Assembly (NCBI GenBank): GCA_963682055.1
Contig: OY821746.1
Location: forward strand, 10,627,992-10,691,991
Length of the DNA stretch: 64,000 nt
Origin: Primula veris
Lineage: Eukaryota > Streptophyta > Magnoliopsida > Ericales > Primulaceae
Reading direction: 5' to 3'
Each line of letters begins with the position of its first letter. Position 1 is the first letter of the stretch. Under the pieces are notes generated by a model, which saw only the letters and a list, made by a program, of their open reading frames with translations, did no database searches and had not been told where the DNA came from. Made by a program: the position numbers and the translations under genes. This document shows, one piece after another, positions 10,079 to 21,271 of this stretch.

Positions 10079-12721
10079 CTATGGGGGGGCCACCAATTTA
10101 ATGGGCTTTAATCCCATTCCGTTCGATGACGTCTCGACTCCCACTTGAGTCAAGCCTTTAGTTAATGGATCCGCTATGTTTTCCTTTGATCTTACAAAAT
10201 CTAAGGATACCACACCATTGGATAACAATTCCCTTACGGATTTATGTTTCCGACGTATATGTCGAGACTTTCCATTATACATATGATCCTGAGCCCGCGC
10301 AATAGCTGATTGACTATCACAATGCATGCTTATTGCGGGAACAGGTTTCGGCCACATTGGAATTCCTTCCAATAGACTTCTCAGCCAGTCTGCCTCTTCG
10401 GTTGCTAAGTCCAACGCTATGAATTCTGATTCCATAGTTGACCTTGCAATACATGTCTGTTTGGAGGATCTCCAAGACACAGCAGCTCCTCCCATTATAA
10501 ACACATATCCACTCGTGGATCTTGTGCTATTGGAGTCTGATATCCAGTTGGCATCTGAATACCCTTCCAGTACCGCTGGATATCTGGTATAGTGCAGCCC
10601 GTAATCGGCTGAAAACCTCATATACATGAGAAGTTTCATTATGGCATTCCAGTGTTCCTCATTTGGATTACTGGTGTACCTGCTTAGTCTGCTCACTGAG
10701 TTTGCTATGTCTGGTCTAGTGCAATTCATTATATACATGAGACTGCCTATGACTCGAGAGAACTCCAATTGATTCACACTTTTACCGAAATTCTTTTTCA
10801 GGTTACAGTTGAACTCAATTGGGGTTCTTGACATAGCTTTACTGTCCTTGTCAAACTTGTCTAAAACTTGTTTAACATAGTGACCTTGGGACAAGGCATA
10901 CCCTTCTGATGTTTTGGTAATCTTCATACCAAGTATTACATCAGCTATACCCAGGTCCTTCATATCGAAGTGTTGTGATAACATTTTCTTTGTGGAGCTG
11001 ATTCTATCATTACTCCCAATTATGATCATGTCATCCACATAGAGACAGACTACAATACAGTCTCTTCCCCTTCCTTTAGAGTAGACACATTTATCACACT
11101 CATTAATGTGAAAACCGTTTGATAGCATAATTCTATCAAACTTCTCGTGCCATTGCTTTGGCGCTTGTTTGAGTCCATATAGAGACTTTACAAGTTTGCA
11201 CACTTGGTGCTCTTTACCAGGAACTACAAACCCTTCCGGTTGTTCCATGTAAATCTCTTCTTCCAGTTCTCCATTTAGAAACGCCGTCTTTACATCCATT
11301 TGATGTATTTCCATATCAAACAAAGCTGCGAGAGCAATGACGATTCGGATAGACGTTTTCCTGGAGACAGGGGCATATGTGTCAAAATAATCGACACCTT
11401 CCGTTTGCCTGAAGCCTTTTACTACAAGTCTCGCCTTGTATTTCTCAATCGTGCCGTCAACCTTTAACTTCCTCTTGAAGATCCACTTGTGACCTAGGGG
11501 CTTGCATCCTTTCGGAAGATCCACTAGTTCCCAAGTGTGGTTTTGCATGATTGATTCAATTTCATTTTGAATAGCTTCTTCCCAATATTGGGAATCCGGT
11601 GTTGACATAGCTTGTTTATATGTCGCCGGTTCGCCTTCAACCATGAAGGTTAGGAAATCAGGTCCAAAGGAAGTTTCCTTCCTTGCCCTTTTGCTGCGCC
11701 GAGGCTCTTCCTCTGTCGGTTCACTTGCCCCCACATTTCCTTCACTGTTCAACTCTTCAGTTGGTACAGATGTAGGTAATTTCCGGGGAAAGATATCTTC
11801 AAAGAAAGAGGCCTCTCGGCTTTCCATATACGTATCTACGTGCACATCGGGATTGTCCGACTTGTGCACGAGAAACCGATATGCACTACTATTCTGTGCA
11901 TATCCGATGAACACACAGTCCACCATCTTAGGACCAATTCTCATCCTCTTAGGAGTGGGAACTAGGACCTTTGCGAGGCAACCCCAAACCCGCAGGTTCT
12001 TATAACTGGGTTGATGACCTTTCCATAATTCATATGGGGTCTTTTCTCGCTTCTTATGTGGTAACTTGTTTAAAACATAGTTAGCGGAAAGTATCGCTTC
12101 CCCCCACATGTTCTGGGGTAACCCAGAACTGATTAGCATAGCATTCATCATTTCCTTTAGCGTTCTATTTTTACGCTCAGCAACCCCATTTTGCTCGGGA
12201 GTGTATGGGGCTGTGGTTTGATGTATAATGCCGCTTTCAGCGCATATCTGTTCAAACGGTGATTCATATTCACCGCCTCTATCACTTCTCAATGTTTTAA
12301 TCTTCCTATTGAGTTGATTTTCCACTTCGGTCTTATATAGAGCGTATTTCTCTACTGCTTCGTATTTACTTCTCATTAAGTAAACGTAGCAGTATCTAGT
12401 ACAATCATCTATAAAGGTGATAAAGTACTTTTTCCCTCCTTGCGTTTGTATAAACTTTAAGTCGCATACATCCGTGTGTATTAGACCGAGAGGTTCACTT
12501 TCTCGTTCAACATGTTGAAACGATGATTTCGTTAATTTTGCTTCTACACAAATCTCACATTTGTGTTGCTTATCAAAAACGAAATTTGGTATTAGTTTTA
12601 GTGAAATTAATTTCTTTAAAGAATTATAATTCACGTGACCTAATCTACCATGCCACAAATGAAATGACTCAAATAAATAATTAAACTCAGAATTTTTATT
12701 GGCCTCTTGGGCAACAGTCAT
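10079..12721 (-). CDS. Copia polyprotein part 2: integrase, reverse transcriptase, RNase H
   Basis: An 880-codon uninterrupted frame. The GAG-pre-integrase zinc region is at about residues 15-70 ([17 protein letters not shown]). The integrase core carries [20 protein letters not shown] and [17 protein letters not shown], supplying the D, D and E catalytic residues. The RVT_2 reverse transcriptase includes [19 protein letters not shown] and YVDD at 561-564. RNase H has [29 protein letters not shown] and [10 protein letters not shown]. These copy element RNA to DNA and insert it. Its ATG overlaps the stop of the gag frame by one base (TAATG at 12723-12719). Most Copia elements have a single gag-pol frame, so this is either a real reinitiation arrangement or one small indel. 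No stops inside, so the copy is young. Confidence 0.9.
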   Translation of the reverse strand: MTVAQEANKNSEFNYLFESFHLWHGRLGHVNYNSLKKLISLKLIPNFVFDKQHKCEICVEAKLTKSSFQHVERESEPLGLIHTDVCDLKFIQTQGGKKYFITFIDDCTRYCYVYLMRSKYEAVEKYALYKTEVENQLNRKIKTLRSDRGGEYESPFEQICAESGIIHQTTAPYTPEQNGVAERKNRTLKEMMNAMLISSGLPQNMWGEAILSANYVLNKLPHKKREKTPYELWKGHQPSYKNLRVWGCLAKVLVPTPKRMRIGPKMVDCVFIGYAQNSSAYRFLVHKSDNPDVHVDTYMESREASFFEDIFPRKLPTSVPTEELNSEGNVGASEPTEEEPRRSKRARKETSFGPDFLTFMVEGEPATYKQAMSTPDSQYWEEAIQNEIESIMQNHTWELVDLPKGCKPLGHKWIFKRKLKVDGTIEKYKARLVVKGFRQTEGVDYFDTYAPVSRKTSIRIVIALAALFDMEIHQMDVKTAFLNGELEEEIYMEQPEGFVVPGKEHQVCKLVKSLYGLKQAPKQWHEKFDRIMLSNGFHINECDKCVYSKGRGRDCIVVCLYVDDMIIIGSNDRISSTKKMLSQHFDMKDLGIADVILGMKITKTSEGYALSQGHYVKQVLDKFDKDSKAMSRTPIEFNCNLKKNFGKSVNQLEFSRVIGSLMYIMNCTRPDIANSVSRLSRYTSNPNEEHWNAIMKLLMYMRFSADYGLHYTRYPAVLEGYSDANWISDSNSTRSTSGYVFIMGGAAVSWRSSKQTCIARSTMESEFIALDLATEEADWLRSLLEGIPMWPKPVPAISMHCDSQSAIARAQDHMYNGKSRHIRRKHKSVRELLSNGVVSLDFVRSKENIADPLTKGLTQVGVETSSNGMGLKPIKLVAPP

Positions 12722-13219
12722 TACAGTACTTGTGCTACCTCAGATTTAGCACCTTTATTTAGAGCAGGTGTCCCTACGTTCAACTTAAACATGTCGTTGG
12801 TCATATAGCCACGACCTACATAGACACCATTCTTGGTGATTACAAGTTTATCGGATTCTAAAACTAGTTTAAACCCGTTCTTCACCATCACCGATCCTGA
12901 TACCAAATTCTTGCGGATATCCGGAACATGAAGCACATTTGTCAACCTCAGCTCTTTTCCCGAGGTCATCTTCATCACGACCATTCCTTTTCCTTCCACC
13001 TTGGAAGTAGCAAAATTTCCCATGAAGCAGCTTTCTCCCTCTACCGCTTCGTAGGTCTTAAACATCCACCTTGTTGAGCAGATGTGGCTTGTGGCGCCAG
13101 TATCCAGCCACCACTCTTTGGGGTTGCTCCCCACGAGATTGACCTCAGAGACCACAACAGTAAAGTGGTCGTCATCTCGTCCTCCCTCAGCCAGTCTTCC
13201 CTTTGCCCTTGAAGTTTCT

Positions 13220-13251
<32 letters not shown>

Positions 13252-14319
13252 CTTAGGCTTAGCAGCGCCTTTATTGTCATAACAGTCCGCCGCACGATGG
13301 CCGGTCCTGTTACACACAAAGCAGGTTCCCGCAAATTTTTTTGCGACAACAGCACTGCCTCCGGTGTCAAAACGTTTCCGTTTGACGTTGGAGCTTTCGA
13401 CCACATTGGCCTTTGCCATCGGGATGACAGCACCACCGACTCTCCTCACGGAGCGACGGTTGCTCACCTCGATGTTGAGCTTCTCTATGAGCCCCTCCAA
13501 TCTCATTTCCTTCCGCTTGTGCTTCAGGTAGTTTTGAAAGTCTTTCCATGATGGCGGCAATTTCTCAATCATGAGTGCCACCTGAAAAGGCTCATTAATA
13601 ACTAGCCCCTCAGCCTCAAGGCGGTGATAAATCAGTTGGAGCTCCTCAACTTGCTCCATGACACCCCTACTGTTAGTCATACGGTACTCGTGAAAGTCCG
13701 TGACAACAAATCTCTTTGTGCCAGCATTATTCACTTTGTACTTATTTTCAAGAGTCTCCCACAGCTCCTTTGCAGTAGCTTTGGGCTCGAAAACACTGAA
13801 CAACGTGTCATCTAGAGCACACAGGATATAGTTCTTGCATAGGTAGTCGGCATGTCTCCATGCCTCAACCGCAGAGAACGACTGCTCGTCCAGATCGTCC
13901 TTGCTTAGGACGGGAGCAGTCTCCTTAAGAAACCTGGTCAAATTCAGAGTGGTGAGATAAAACAGCATCTTTTCCTGCCAACGTTTGAAGTTGTCACCCC
14001 TGAATTTTTCCGGTTTCTCCAGATGAAAAGTCGGCAAAGTAGGCACTGCCGAATACATCGGTGCCTTGCCCTTGGCCGCAGCCTTGGCTCTTGCCGCAGC
14101 CTTAGCTGCAGCCTTGGCCGTGACCGCTGCTTCGGCCGCAGCCTCAGCTTTGGCCGTAGCATCCGCCATAGCCGCAGCCGCGGCGGCCTCAGCCGCTGCA
14201 ACTGCGTCATCGGCGTTAGCCCCCACAATCGCATCGCCCCCAGTGTTATGGACATCTCCACCAACCACTGGGTCATGCTCACTTCCGATAGGCAACTCAA
14301 TAGGCGATGTGTTTGTCAT
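12721..14319 (-). CDS. Copia polyprotein part 1: gag and protease
   Basis: The frame is open from 14358. I prefer the Met at 14319 ([17 protein letters not shown]), because the preceding 13 codons are untypical. An Ala/Lys-rich segment ([20 protein letters not shown] and following) leads to the UBN2-type gag domain ([20 protein letters not shown]). A CCHC zinc knuckle, [14 protein letters not shown], binds RNA. A run of about 11 prolines encoded by 30 consecutive C residues follows. The aspartic protease motif is [12 protein letters not shown]. The frame ends [10 protein letters not shown] then TAA at 12723-12721, overlapping the pol ATG. Capsid and processing roles are inferred from the family. 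The split from pol is unusual. Confidence 0.88.
13222..13251. repeat. 30-base G homopolymer inside gag
   Basis: Thirty consecutive G on the plus strand, read as CCC proline codons in gag. The length is a multiple of three, so the frame survives. Such runs slip in replication and in sequencing, so the exact length is uncertain. Confidence 0.85.
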
Positions 14320-14674
14320 CTGAAACGACAAGACAAGACGTATGAGATACGCGTACAATAAATTCTATAAACAAACACCAAAACTGATATTTGAGTTTGT
14401 AAAAGAATTATCAAACAAAATAAAATAAACTCTTTATCCTTTTGAATATCAATACGGTTGATATTAAAAGGATTAAAACAATTCTTATTGAATACCAATA
14501 CGGTTGGTATCAACAAGAAAATAAAATTAAAATAACAACTGTTTGGAATTTATTCTTTGTAATTCAATTTCTAATATAATTTAGAATTGAAAACAAGAAA
14601 GCATTATTCCTTATAAAAAATAAATAATTGTATTAATCAATACACGAAAGAAACAACAAAATATCGGTTAAGAT
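14320..14674 (-). other. Copia 5-prime leader
   Basis: Non-coding stretch between the 5-prime LTR and gag. The bases next to the LTR (minus strand ATCTTAACCGATATTTTG) do not match the usual initiator tRNA-Met primer site, and I could not assign another tRNA. An imperfect repeat of AATATCAATACGGTTG / AATACCAATACGGTTG lies near 14443-14509. Confidence 0.6.
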
Positions 14675-15873
14675 TGTTGGTTTCCGTGTACGAAATAACA
14701 ATTAATAATAAATAAAGGACTAAACAGTAATTAAATAAAACCAGTGTAATCTTTATTAATTTCCAAATGAAATACAATAAACTGATTACAACATGTAGGT
14801 ACTGAATCGTAAATAAAGCAAACGTTATCAGATTATTATTAATTAATAATCTGATGTACTGATTTGCAATTAAAAGAAACTGCCGGACTGGAAAGTAAAA
14901 CTTAACAGCCGGACTGTTCTGTTATGAATTGAAAATACAGGACTGAATTGAAACTATACTAATTACAGAATTAAATTACAGAAATGTAATTACAGCAATA
15001 AAACAGAACTTTAAACTAATTACAGAATAGTACAAACAGAATTTAAGTGCGGGAAATAAACGGACAGAATGTAAAAAATAAACGGACGAGGCTACTGTTA
15101 ACCTTAAGGTTTCTGATTGCGTTGGCGCTTCGATCCCAAGGTACAACGTCTCTCGGAAGACTCGCCGGAAACTGGATAGACTGATTTGAATGTGAAGGGA
15201 TGGCTGCCTCTTTATAGAGGATTCTGAAACCGCAGAATTAAATGTGGTCATTAACTTCTGGGAGTTACATCCCCAGAATCCGCCTCCAATCACTGCTGGA
15301 GTTTCAAACCTTTTGGAACTCTAGGGACTGCTCTTGCAAATATGCAAAAGTCCCTTTTCAGATTTAGTACAAGACCCGAGACATTCCCCAAATCCCAAAT
15401 CCCAAATCCCGCATCCCGCATCCCGCATCCCGCGGCCCGCGGCCCGCGGCCCGCGGCCCGAGACCCGAGCGAGCGCGCGCGCGTGTGGTACACACTAACC
15501 CACTCATGGGTATGCGGACTTTATTAGTTTACCAACTACATGGGATGGACTTGTATATATAGAGTAAAAAACAACCTTGTTTTTCCAATGTGGGATAACC
15601 CTCATGGTTTATTCCCACTCTCTACTCCACTTTCCAGATTTCGGTTTTTCCCTCTTTCGAGTACCAACATTCGAGTCCAATTATCATTCACACCATTCCT
15701 CCGAATAGGTCATGCGATATACCGTTGCGAAGCTCGTCGCACGAGATACTCACACGCATAGAGTATGGCCTCAGAAAAACTGAGAAGTCGCATTAAAAAT
15801 TGACTCAAAGTTGGTCCCTGACCATTTTGGAAAAACATGTTTAAACTACATGTTTTCCTATTTTTTTCCAACA
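14675..15873 (-). repeat. Copia 5-prime LTR (1,199 bp)
   Basis: Same ends as the 3-prime LTR with roughly a dozen substitutions. Three internal segments are missing relative to the left copy, near 15040, 15100 and 15175. Each gap is bounded in the left copy by short repeats (for example ACAGAAT or CTTAA), consistent with deletion between microhomologies after insertion. Confidence 0.9.
15372..15468. repeat. shorter CCC-heptamer array, right LTR
   Basis: The same heptamer family as at 8972-9117 but about 13 units, with CCCGCGG units not abundant in the left copy. It is followed by a (GC)n stretch near 15469-15483. Confidence 0.82.
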
Positions 15874-15961
15874 TAACCAAAAGTGATATCCTATATGAGC
15901 AATTACAAAAACAAGAAGGGGTTTCTCTCCGATTACTAACAACTTGGCTAAGCCTAGCGAT

Positions 15962-16095
15962 CTTTTTTTTTTTTTTTTTTTTATCCCTCATTTGGAGCTA
16001 AAACCTGCGAAACTTCGTAGACGACAAGGTTCGAACCCTGACAGTGAGTATAGTATACTCGGGTAACATGGCTGCCAACCACTTACTCTAATAGT
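15962..16095 (-). mobile_element. probable tRNA-derived SINE
   Basis: On the minus strand a box-A-like TAAGTGGTTGG (16085-16075) and a box B GGTTCGAACC (16037-16028) are spaced about 37 bp apart, as in RNA polymerase III promoters. The unit ends in a 20-base A-tail (T-run 15963-15982 on the plus strand). No ORF. The 5-prime boundary is approximate and no target duplication was found. Confidence 0.55.
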
Positions 16096-16638
16096 GAGCT
16101 CCTTGATGAGAGATAAGTGACATTAATTTGTACCATTAGCTTAGGGCGGCCCAGATACAATTCGAGTAAGGCTTGGTCATTGGGCAATGGATCCGGAAAA
16201 AAAATTACGGACTGTATTTTTAATATACTTGTTAGTCAAAATAAAAATATTAAACACCAATTTGTTTAAAATGTGTTGTAATAGTTCAAATATTAGAGTG
16301 TTTTGCTATTTAACATAGGAGATCATGGGTTCAAAATTTTTAAATTATAATTTAATTTTGTTTTTATTTTGATTTATATTTATTGACCAAAAAATAAAAC
16401 CGAATCTTAAACATTCCGATATACCGGGCCGGCACTACATTAACTCCTAGATTTGTCAAAGAATCAGCAACCTGATTTTATTTCCTATAAACATGTTTTA
16501 AATCACAGTTAACCAAAATCATCAGATGAATACTTCACGAGGTAGATAATTCTGATCCTTTAAAAGGAACTCCATGAGGTCAGTACGTAGAAGTTATCAC
16601 GCTCAATAGAAACGAATCTCCGTAAAGGAAAATATATA

Positions 16639-16873
16639 CTTGATCCGTTCTCATTTAATTGTCCACTACGAAACTACGTGTAATTTTGACTGGATTATAA
16701 CTTGTATCAAAATTGTGAAAATGAAAATTTTTAAAATCTAATCATAAAATTTAGCATTTGAACTATATAATAAACTTTTAAAAAATTTCATTCCGACAAT
16801 TTTGATATAAATTCTTGGCCGGTAAAAACTACACATGGTTTCGTAATGCATAATTAAATATGAACGAAGGGAG
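16639..16873. mobile_element. Stowaway-type MITE
   Basis: A 235-bp foldback. The left end CTTGATCCGTTCTCATTTAA and the reversed right end CTCCCTTCGTTCATATTTAA match the Stowaway consensus start CTCCCTCCGTT. It is flanked by TA at 16637-16638 and 16874-16875, the target of Tc1/mariner transposases. Inner arms (CACTACGAAACTACGTG against its complement) extend the hairpin. No coding capacity. Confidence 0.82.
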
Positions 16874-16875
16874 TA

Positions 16876-19710
16876 TCAAATATGGTTGGAGTTGCAGCAG
16901 TCGAAGATGGGTTGGGGTAATAGAAAATTAGAAAAAAAAAAGTGTACAAGATAAATTATACATGCCGGCCAAATGCCACTTAATTAAACAACAAATAATT
17001 GAACATTTTGTTGTAATCTTGTTATCTGCGCTAGCTGTTTAATAAAGTCTAAAGGCTCGGTAGCTAGTCATTTTCAATTTGTAATTGGACTAATAATTAA
17101 TAATCATTTTCCAACAATATAATGTATTAAACAAGCGGGTATTTCTCCATGAAACATGTAAATACTGAACCATCCTCAACAGTTTTTAAGTATAGCATCT
17201 ACTAGAGTAATCAGATTAAGAATTATGTGGTGGGTGGCATAAGGGGGTCTGATTAACTCTAATTAATGACAAAATTTTATTTTTCCCTGTTAACCAGTCA
17301 AGAATTGAAAGTGTAATTATGAGTCTACATACACTATTTAGCACTCGGATTGTATTTAAGTTTGTTGTTTAGGTTAATACGACCTTATTTTCCTTTATCT
17401 TCTAGATAAACAAAGTAGTTTAATCATAGCTCAGCTCACAGACGATACAACGTCAATAATGAAGTGTCTAAAATACATCACAAACGCGCGTTGGAAGATT
17501 TTCTCATCAAGATTTTGGTACCATATCATTTGACACAGGCGCGCGCACGCGCACACACACCCAAGAAATGTTTTTAGATGAATATAGGGGGAAAAACCAT
17601 GTCTCATCAAAATAGGCAATAATCTGCATTCACAACTCCTGAAATTCCTTCCACACTTCTTGCCTTCTTGGTTCTTGCATATACAATGTGATTTTGTGAA
17701 TGCCTTATTTAACAATTTACCTCTTATTTTCTTTTCTTTTAAAAGAATATTGTGTGGGGATGAAACTAAAAGTTGTAAATGTGATAACTTGCCAACTACA
17801 ATATTGTATTTTAATTTTGAATGTAATAAAGCTCAAATAAATATCCTTGTAGTTGTATATACCTACCTAATTCATATGAAGATATATGTAGATAAATCGT
17901 GCATTAATTTGTTACTTTTATTGTTAAAAAAACAGTGAATAATTCATCTACATATACCATCAGCATTTGCATCATGGATCAGTTAGTTCTTAGACTATGT
18001 TTACAACTATTGAAAAATAAATCAGTTTTTTAATCAGTTTTTTTATCTTAAACCGGCGGTATATGTACAACTACTACATTGTAGCATGCTATTATAATGG
18101 GTCACTAGCCACAGACATAAATTAACTACAATTGGACCTTAATAAATTTAAGATACAACTTTTTCTGAACTTAACCTGAAAACGATCATTTATGCAGTTA
18201 ATTAATTAAGATCAATTTAGTACTCTTTCAATAGCAGTATCTTGTGGTTTTTAACTAATCATCCTAAAACTTATAACAGGATCTCAGATGTGCTAGAGTC
18301 CAAACTTAAATTCATGCTAATTTATTAGAAAGCACAATACAACAGTACTTAAAACAAAAGTCTACGCCAAAAAAACTAATGATAGCTACTAAGTTTTTAC
18401 CATGAGGCCTAATATAGTATTGCTTTCAAGATGAGAGGTTCTTTTCACAAATAAAAAAAATATAATTATCTTAATTTGTCTAAATCACTTTTATTATCAA
18501 ACAAAGTTGCACCCTTCCTTGTGTTTCTTACTTAAACTAATGGCCTGTTTAGGGGACGTCAAATACCAACAAGAATTAAAATAAATAAAGAAACAATTTG
18601 TTGTGTTTGGAATTTGGAATTTGTTATATCAAAATATCCAGCTATATACCTTCGGAACACCAAAAGAAAAGGAAACGGATAAGAAAATCTAGATAAAATG
18701 TGAAATCTCTATATAATAGTCCTATTCTTGAAACATTGTTTATGAAATTTGTTTTCCAAACAGTTTATATTAGGAATACTTTTCTAGCAAAAACTAATGA
18801 AACCAATATTGAAATACAGTATGTCTTTGGGAACAACCTCAGTTTCACTTGTAGAAACAATTGTTAAAGAATTCTAAGTCATCTCTTTGACGCTGTTTAT
18901 CCGCACCAGTTGCAAAAACAAGTTTTGGCAAATGCTATTAAAAATTACTTTGAAAACAGTTTTTGTCAAAAGTTTAATCGGAAAAAAAAGGGTCTTTTGA
19001 AAATAATTTATCAAAAAAAACTTTCTAGAAAAGGAAATTATTTCTTGAACAATATTCAAGAAACGATTTACTGAAGACAGCCCCAGTAGCTTCAAAACAC
19101 AACTTATCACAAGAGCAGTTATCAAGAATTCTTTTGTACAATATTGAAATATTAAAATAATATAAATTTTAAAAAACAGAAACAAATTAAAATATTCGGA
19201 AACTTTCTATTCAGGCGTTGTAATTTAATTCTATAGTCTAAGTCGTCACAAATTTGCTTTCAGTTTCCAAATCGAGTACCAAACACAACAATTTCACCAT
19301 CCGAGAATTTCTTTTTCAATTTTCTAAGGTTTCCTAGACATCATTTAGAAAAATATTAAACTTGTTTTTATTTTTTTTCTCTTTTCCCCCTTTCTTTTGC
19401 AGGCTCCAATTATGCCGACCGTTCCAAGGATATCACTTTTGTAATGAAGTCATTACTTCATAAATATATTAATTCAATATAGTAATTCTTTTTAATACTT
19501 TATACGAGTTTTTATTTATTTATCATAATATGGTGAGGTTGAAATGTTAAATTTGAAGAAATAATCAAAATACATATAAAGAGTATATTTTCCATCAATA
19601 ATTTATCAAATTATCCCCCAACTATCTCCAGTTAATTTCTTCCCCGATCATACCTAGAAAAATGAGCCATAATAGAAGAAATGATATTGCCTTTGACGTA
19701 GTGCATATTG
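16876..19710. other. intergenic, AT-rich
   Basis: No supported gene. It holds a short GC/CA microsatellite near 17535-17562 and scattered short ORFs (for example 17431-17715 and 18874-19185, both minus) with no recognisable motifs. Degenerate DNA-transposon remnants are likely near 18541-19340 but their ends could not be defined. Confidence 0.45.
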
Positions 19711-19718
19711 TATTCTAT

Positions 19719-21033
19719 TGTTGGTTTCCGGGTACGAAATAACAATTAATAATAAATAAAGGACTAAACAATAATTAAATAAAACCAGTGTAATCTTTAT
19801 TAATTTCCAAATGGAATACAATAAACTGATTACAACATGTAGGTACTGAAACGTAAATAAAAACAAACGTTATCAGATTATTATTAATTAATAATCTGAT
19901 GTACTGATTTGTAATTAATAGAAACTGCCAGACTGGAAAGTATAAACTTAACAGCCGGACTGTTCTGTTTTAAAATGAAAGTACAAGACTGAATTGAAAC
20001 TATCTAATTACAGAATTTAATTACAGAATAGAAACAGTACTTTAAGTAAATTACAGAAAGGTAAATACAGAATATAAAAGCTATAGCTAGGTACAGAATA
20101 TTAAAATACTGAGTTGAAAAACAGAATGTAAAAAACTGAATTTAAATCCGAAATAAAATTGGACAGAATGTAAATAAATAATCAGACGAGGCTACTGTTA
20201 ACAGTATGCTCTTATCTGGTTGCGTTGGCGCTTCGATCCCAAGGTACAACGTCTCTCGAAAGACTCGCCGGAAACTGACGACGAGTCTAAGTTGAGCTGT
20301 TGGTGGGTGGTTCTCTCTGGCTCTAAGATGCTATGAAAAAAATTATGCTGTTTAGAGAGAAGGAGATAGTGATTTTTTAATGTCTGAAATGTGAAGGGAT
20401 GGCTGCCTCTTTATAGAGGATTCTGAAACGGCAGAATTTAATGTGGTCATTTAATTCTGGGAGTTACATCCACAGAATCCGCCTCCATAACTGCTGGAGT
20501 TTCAAACTTTCTGGAACTCTAGGGACTGCTCTTGCAAATATGCAAAAGTCCCTTTTCAGATTAGTACAAGACCCGAGACCCAAGACCCGAGACAAATCCC
20601 GCATCCCGCGGCCCGAGTCCCGAGTCCCGAGCGAGCGCACGCGTGTGTGATACACACTAACCCACTCATAAGTATGTGGACTTAATTAGTTTACCAACTA
20701 AATGGGATGAACTTGTATATATAGAGTAAAAATCAACCTATTTTCTAATGTGTGATAACCCTCATGATTTATTCCCACTCTCTACCCCATTTTCCAGATT
20801 TCGGTTTTTCCCTCTTTCGAGTACCAACCTTCGAGTCCAATTATCATTCACACAATTCCTCCGAATAGGTCATGCGATATACCGTTGCGAAGCTCGTCGC
20901 ACGAGCTATTCAAACGCATAGAGTATGGCCTCAGAAAAACTGAGGAGTCACATTAAAAATTGACTCAAAGATGGTCCCTGACCACTTGGAACAATTATGT
21001 TTAAAATACATGGTTTTCCAACTTTTTCCAACA
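19719..21033 (-). repeat. solo LTR of the Copia family
   Basis: A 1,315-bp LTR with the same TGTTGG...CCAACA ends, the same heptamer array (short, about 20569-20634) and the same 3-prime half as the LTRs of the 8063-15873 element. No internal region is attached. It is flanked by TATTCTA on both sides (19711-19717 and 21034-21040), though the left copy is one base away from the LTR. Solo LTRs arise by recombination between the two LTRs of one element. It ends about 240 bp upstream of the first P450 start, so it may bring promoter sequence to that gene. Confidence 0.88.
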
Positions 21034-21214
21034 TATTCTACAAACAATTCGACAGAAAAAACAGTTTATAATAGTGTAAAAAATTTCAATTGATTACTAC
21101 GTATCAGTGGGGCATCTTTCTTGTGTTTTTTGCCTACTCAATACTACAACATCGGTTTGATCCACATGAACTAAACTCCAAACTAAGAAGCAGGTTCATG
21201 AACATAAAGTTGCT

Positions 21215-21223
21215 TATAAATTA
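21215..21223 (+). promoter_or_regulatory. TATA box of the first P450 gene
   Basis: TATAAATTA lies 57 bp upstream of the ATG at 21272 but only 27 bp upstream of the ATG at 21242. Transcription would begin about 30 bp downstream, at or after 21245, which favours 21272 as the true start codon. Confidence 0.6.
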
Positions 21224-21271
21224 AGCGCAATACCAAGTAAAATGATGAGAAGTACAGAATTACTTGACAAA

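Larger units (their letters stand above)
8063..15873 (-). mobile_element. Ty1/Copia LTR retrotransposon, near full length
   Basis: A 7,811-bp element on the minus strand. The 5-prime LTR is on the right (14675-15873), then a leader, gag-protease (14319 to 12721), integrase-RT-RNase H (12721 to 10079), a 3-prime UTR, a purine tract and the 3-prime LTR (8063-9521). Integrase before RT identifies Copia. Both LTRs begin TGTTGG and end CCAACA. Target duplication is TAACT (8058-8062) against TAACC (15874-15878), one mismatch. Domains look intact, but coding is split into two frames meeting at TAATG. The LTRs differ in length (1,459 and 1,199 bp) through internal deletions in the right copy and differences in a GC-rich heptamer array. 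A solo LTR of the same family is at 19719-21033 and a diverged one at 25991-27318. Confidence 0.93.

Noticed and set aside
11643..12005. 120-codon plus-strand ORF
   Set aside because: Antisense shadow of the Copia integrase region, which has clear catalytic motifs.
14023..14361. Plus-strand ORFs of 112 and 85 codons opposite gag
   Set aside because: They arise from the GC-rich Ala/Lys codons of gag read backwards.
16141..16440. DNA transposon with GGCGGCCC / GGGCCGGC ends
   Set aside because: The ends are only partly complementary and no target duplication was found, so it could not be supported.
18541..19340. hAT-like element
   Set aside because: Start sequence is suggestive but no matching inverted end or 8-bp duplication could be identified.
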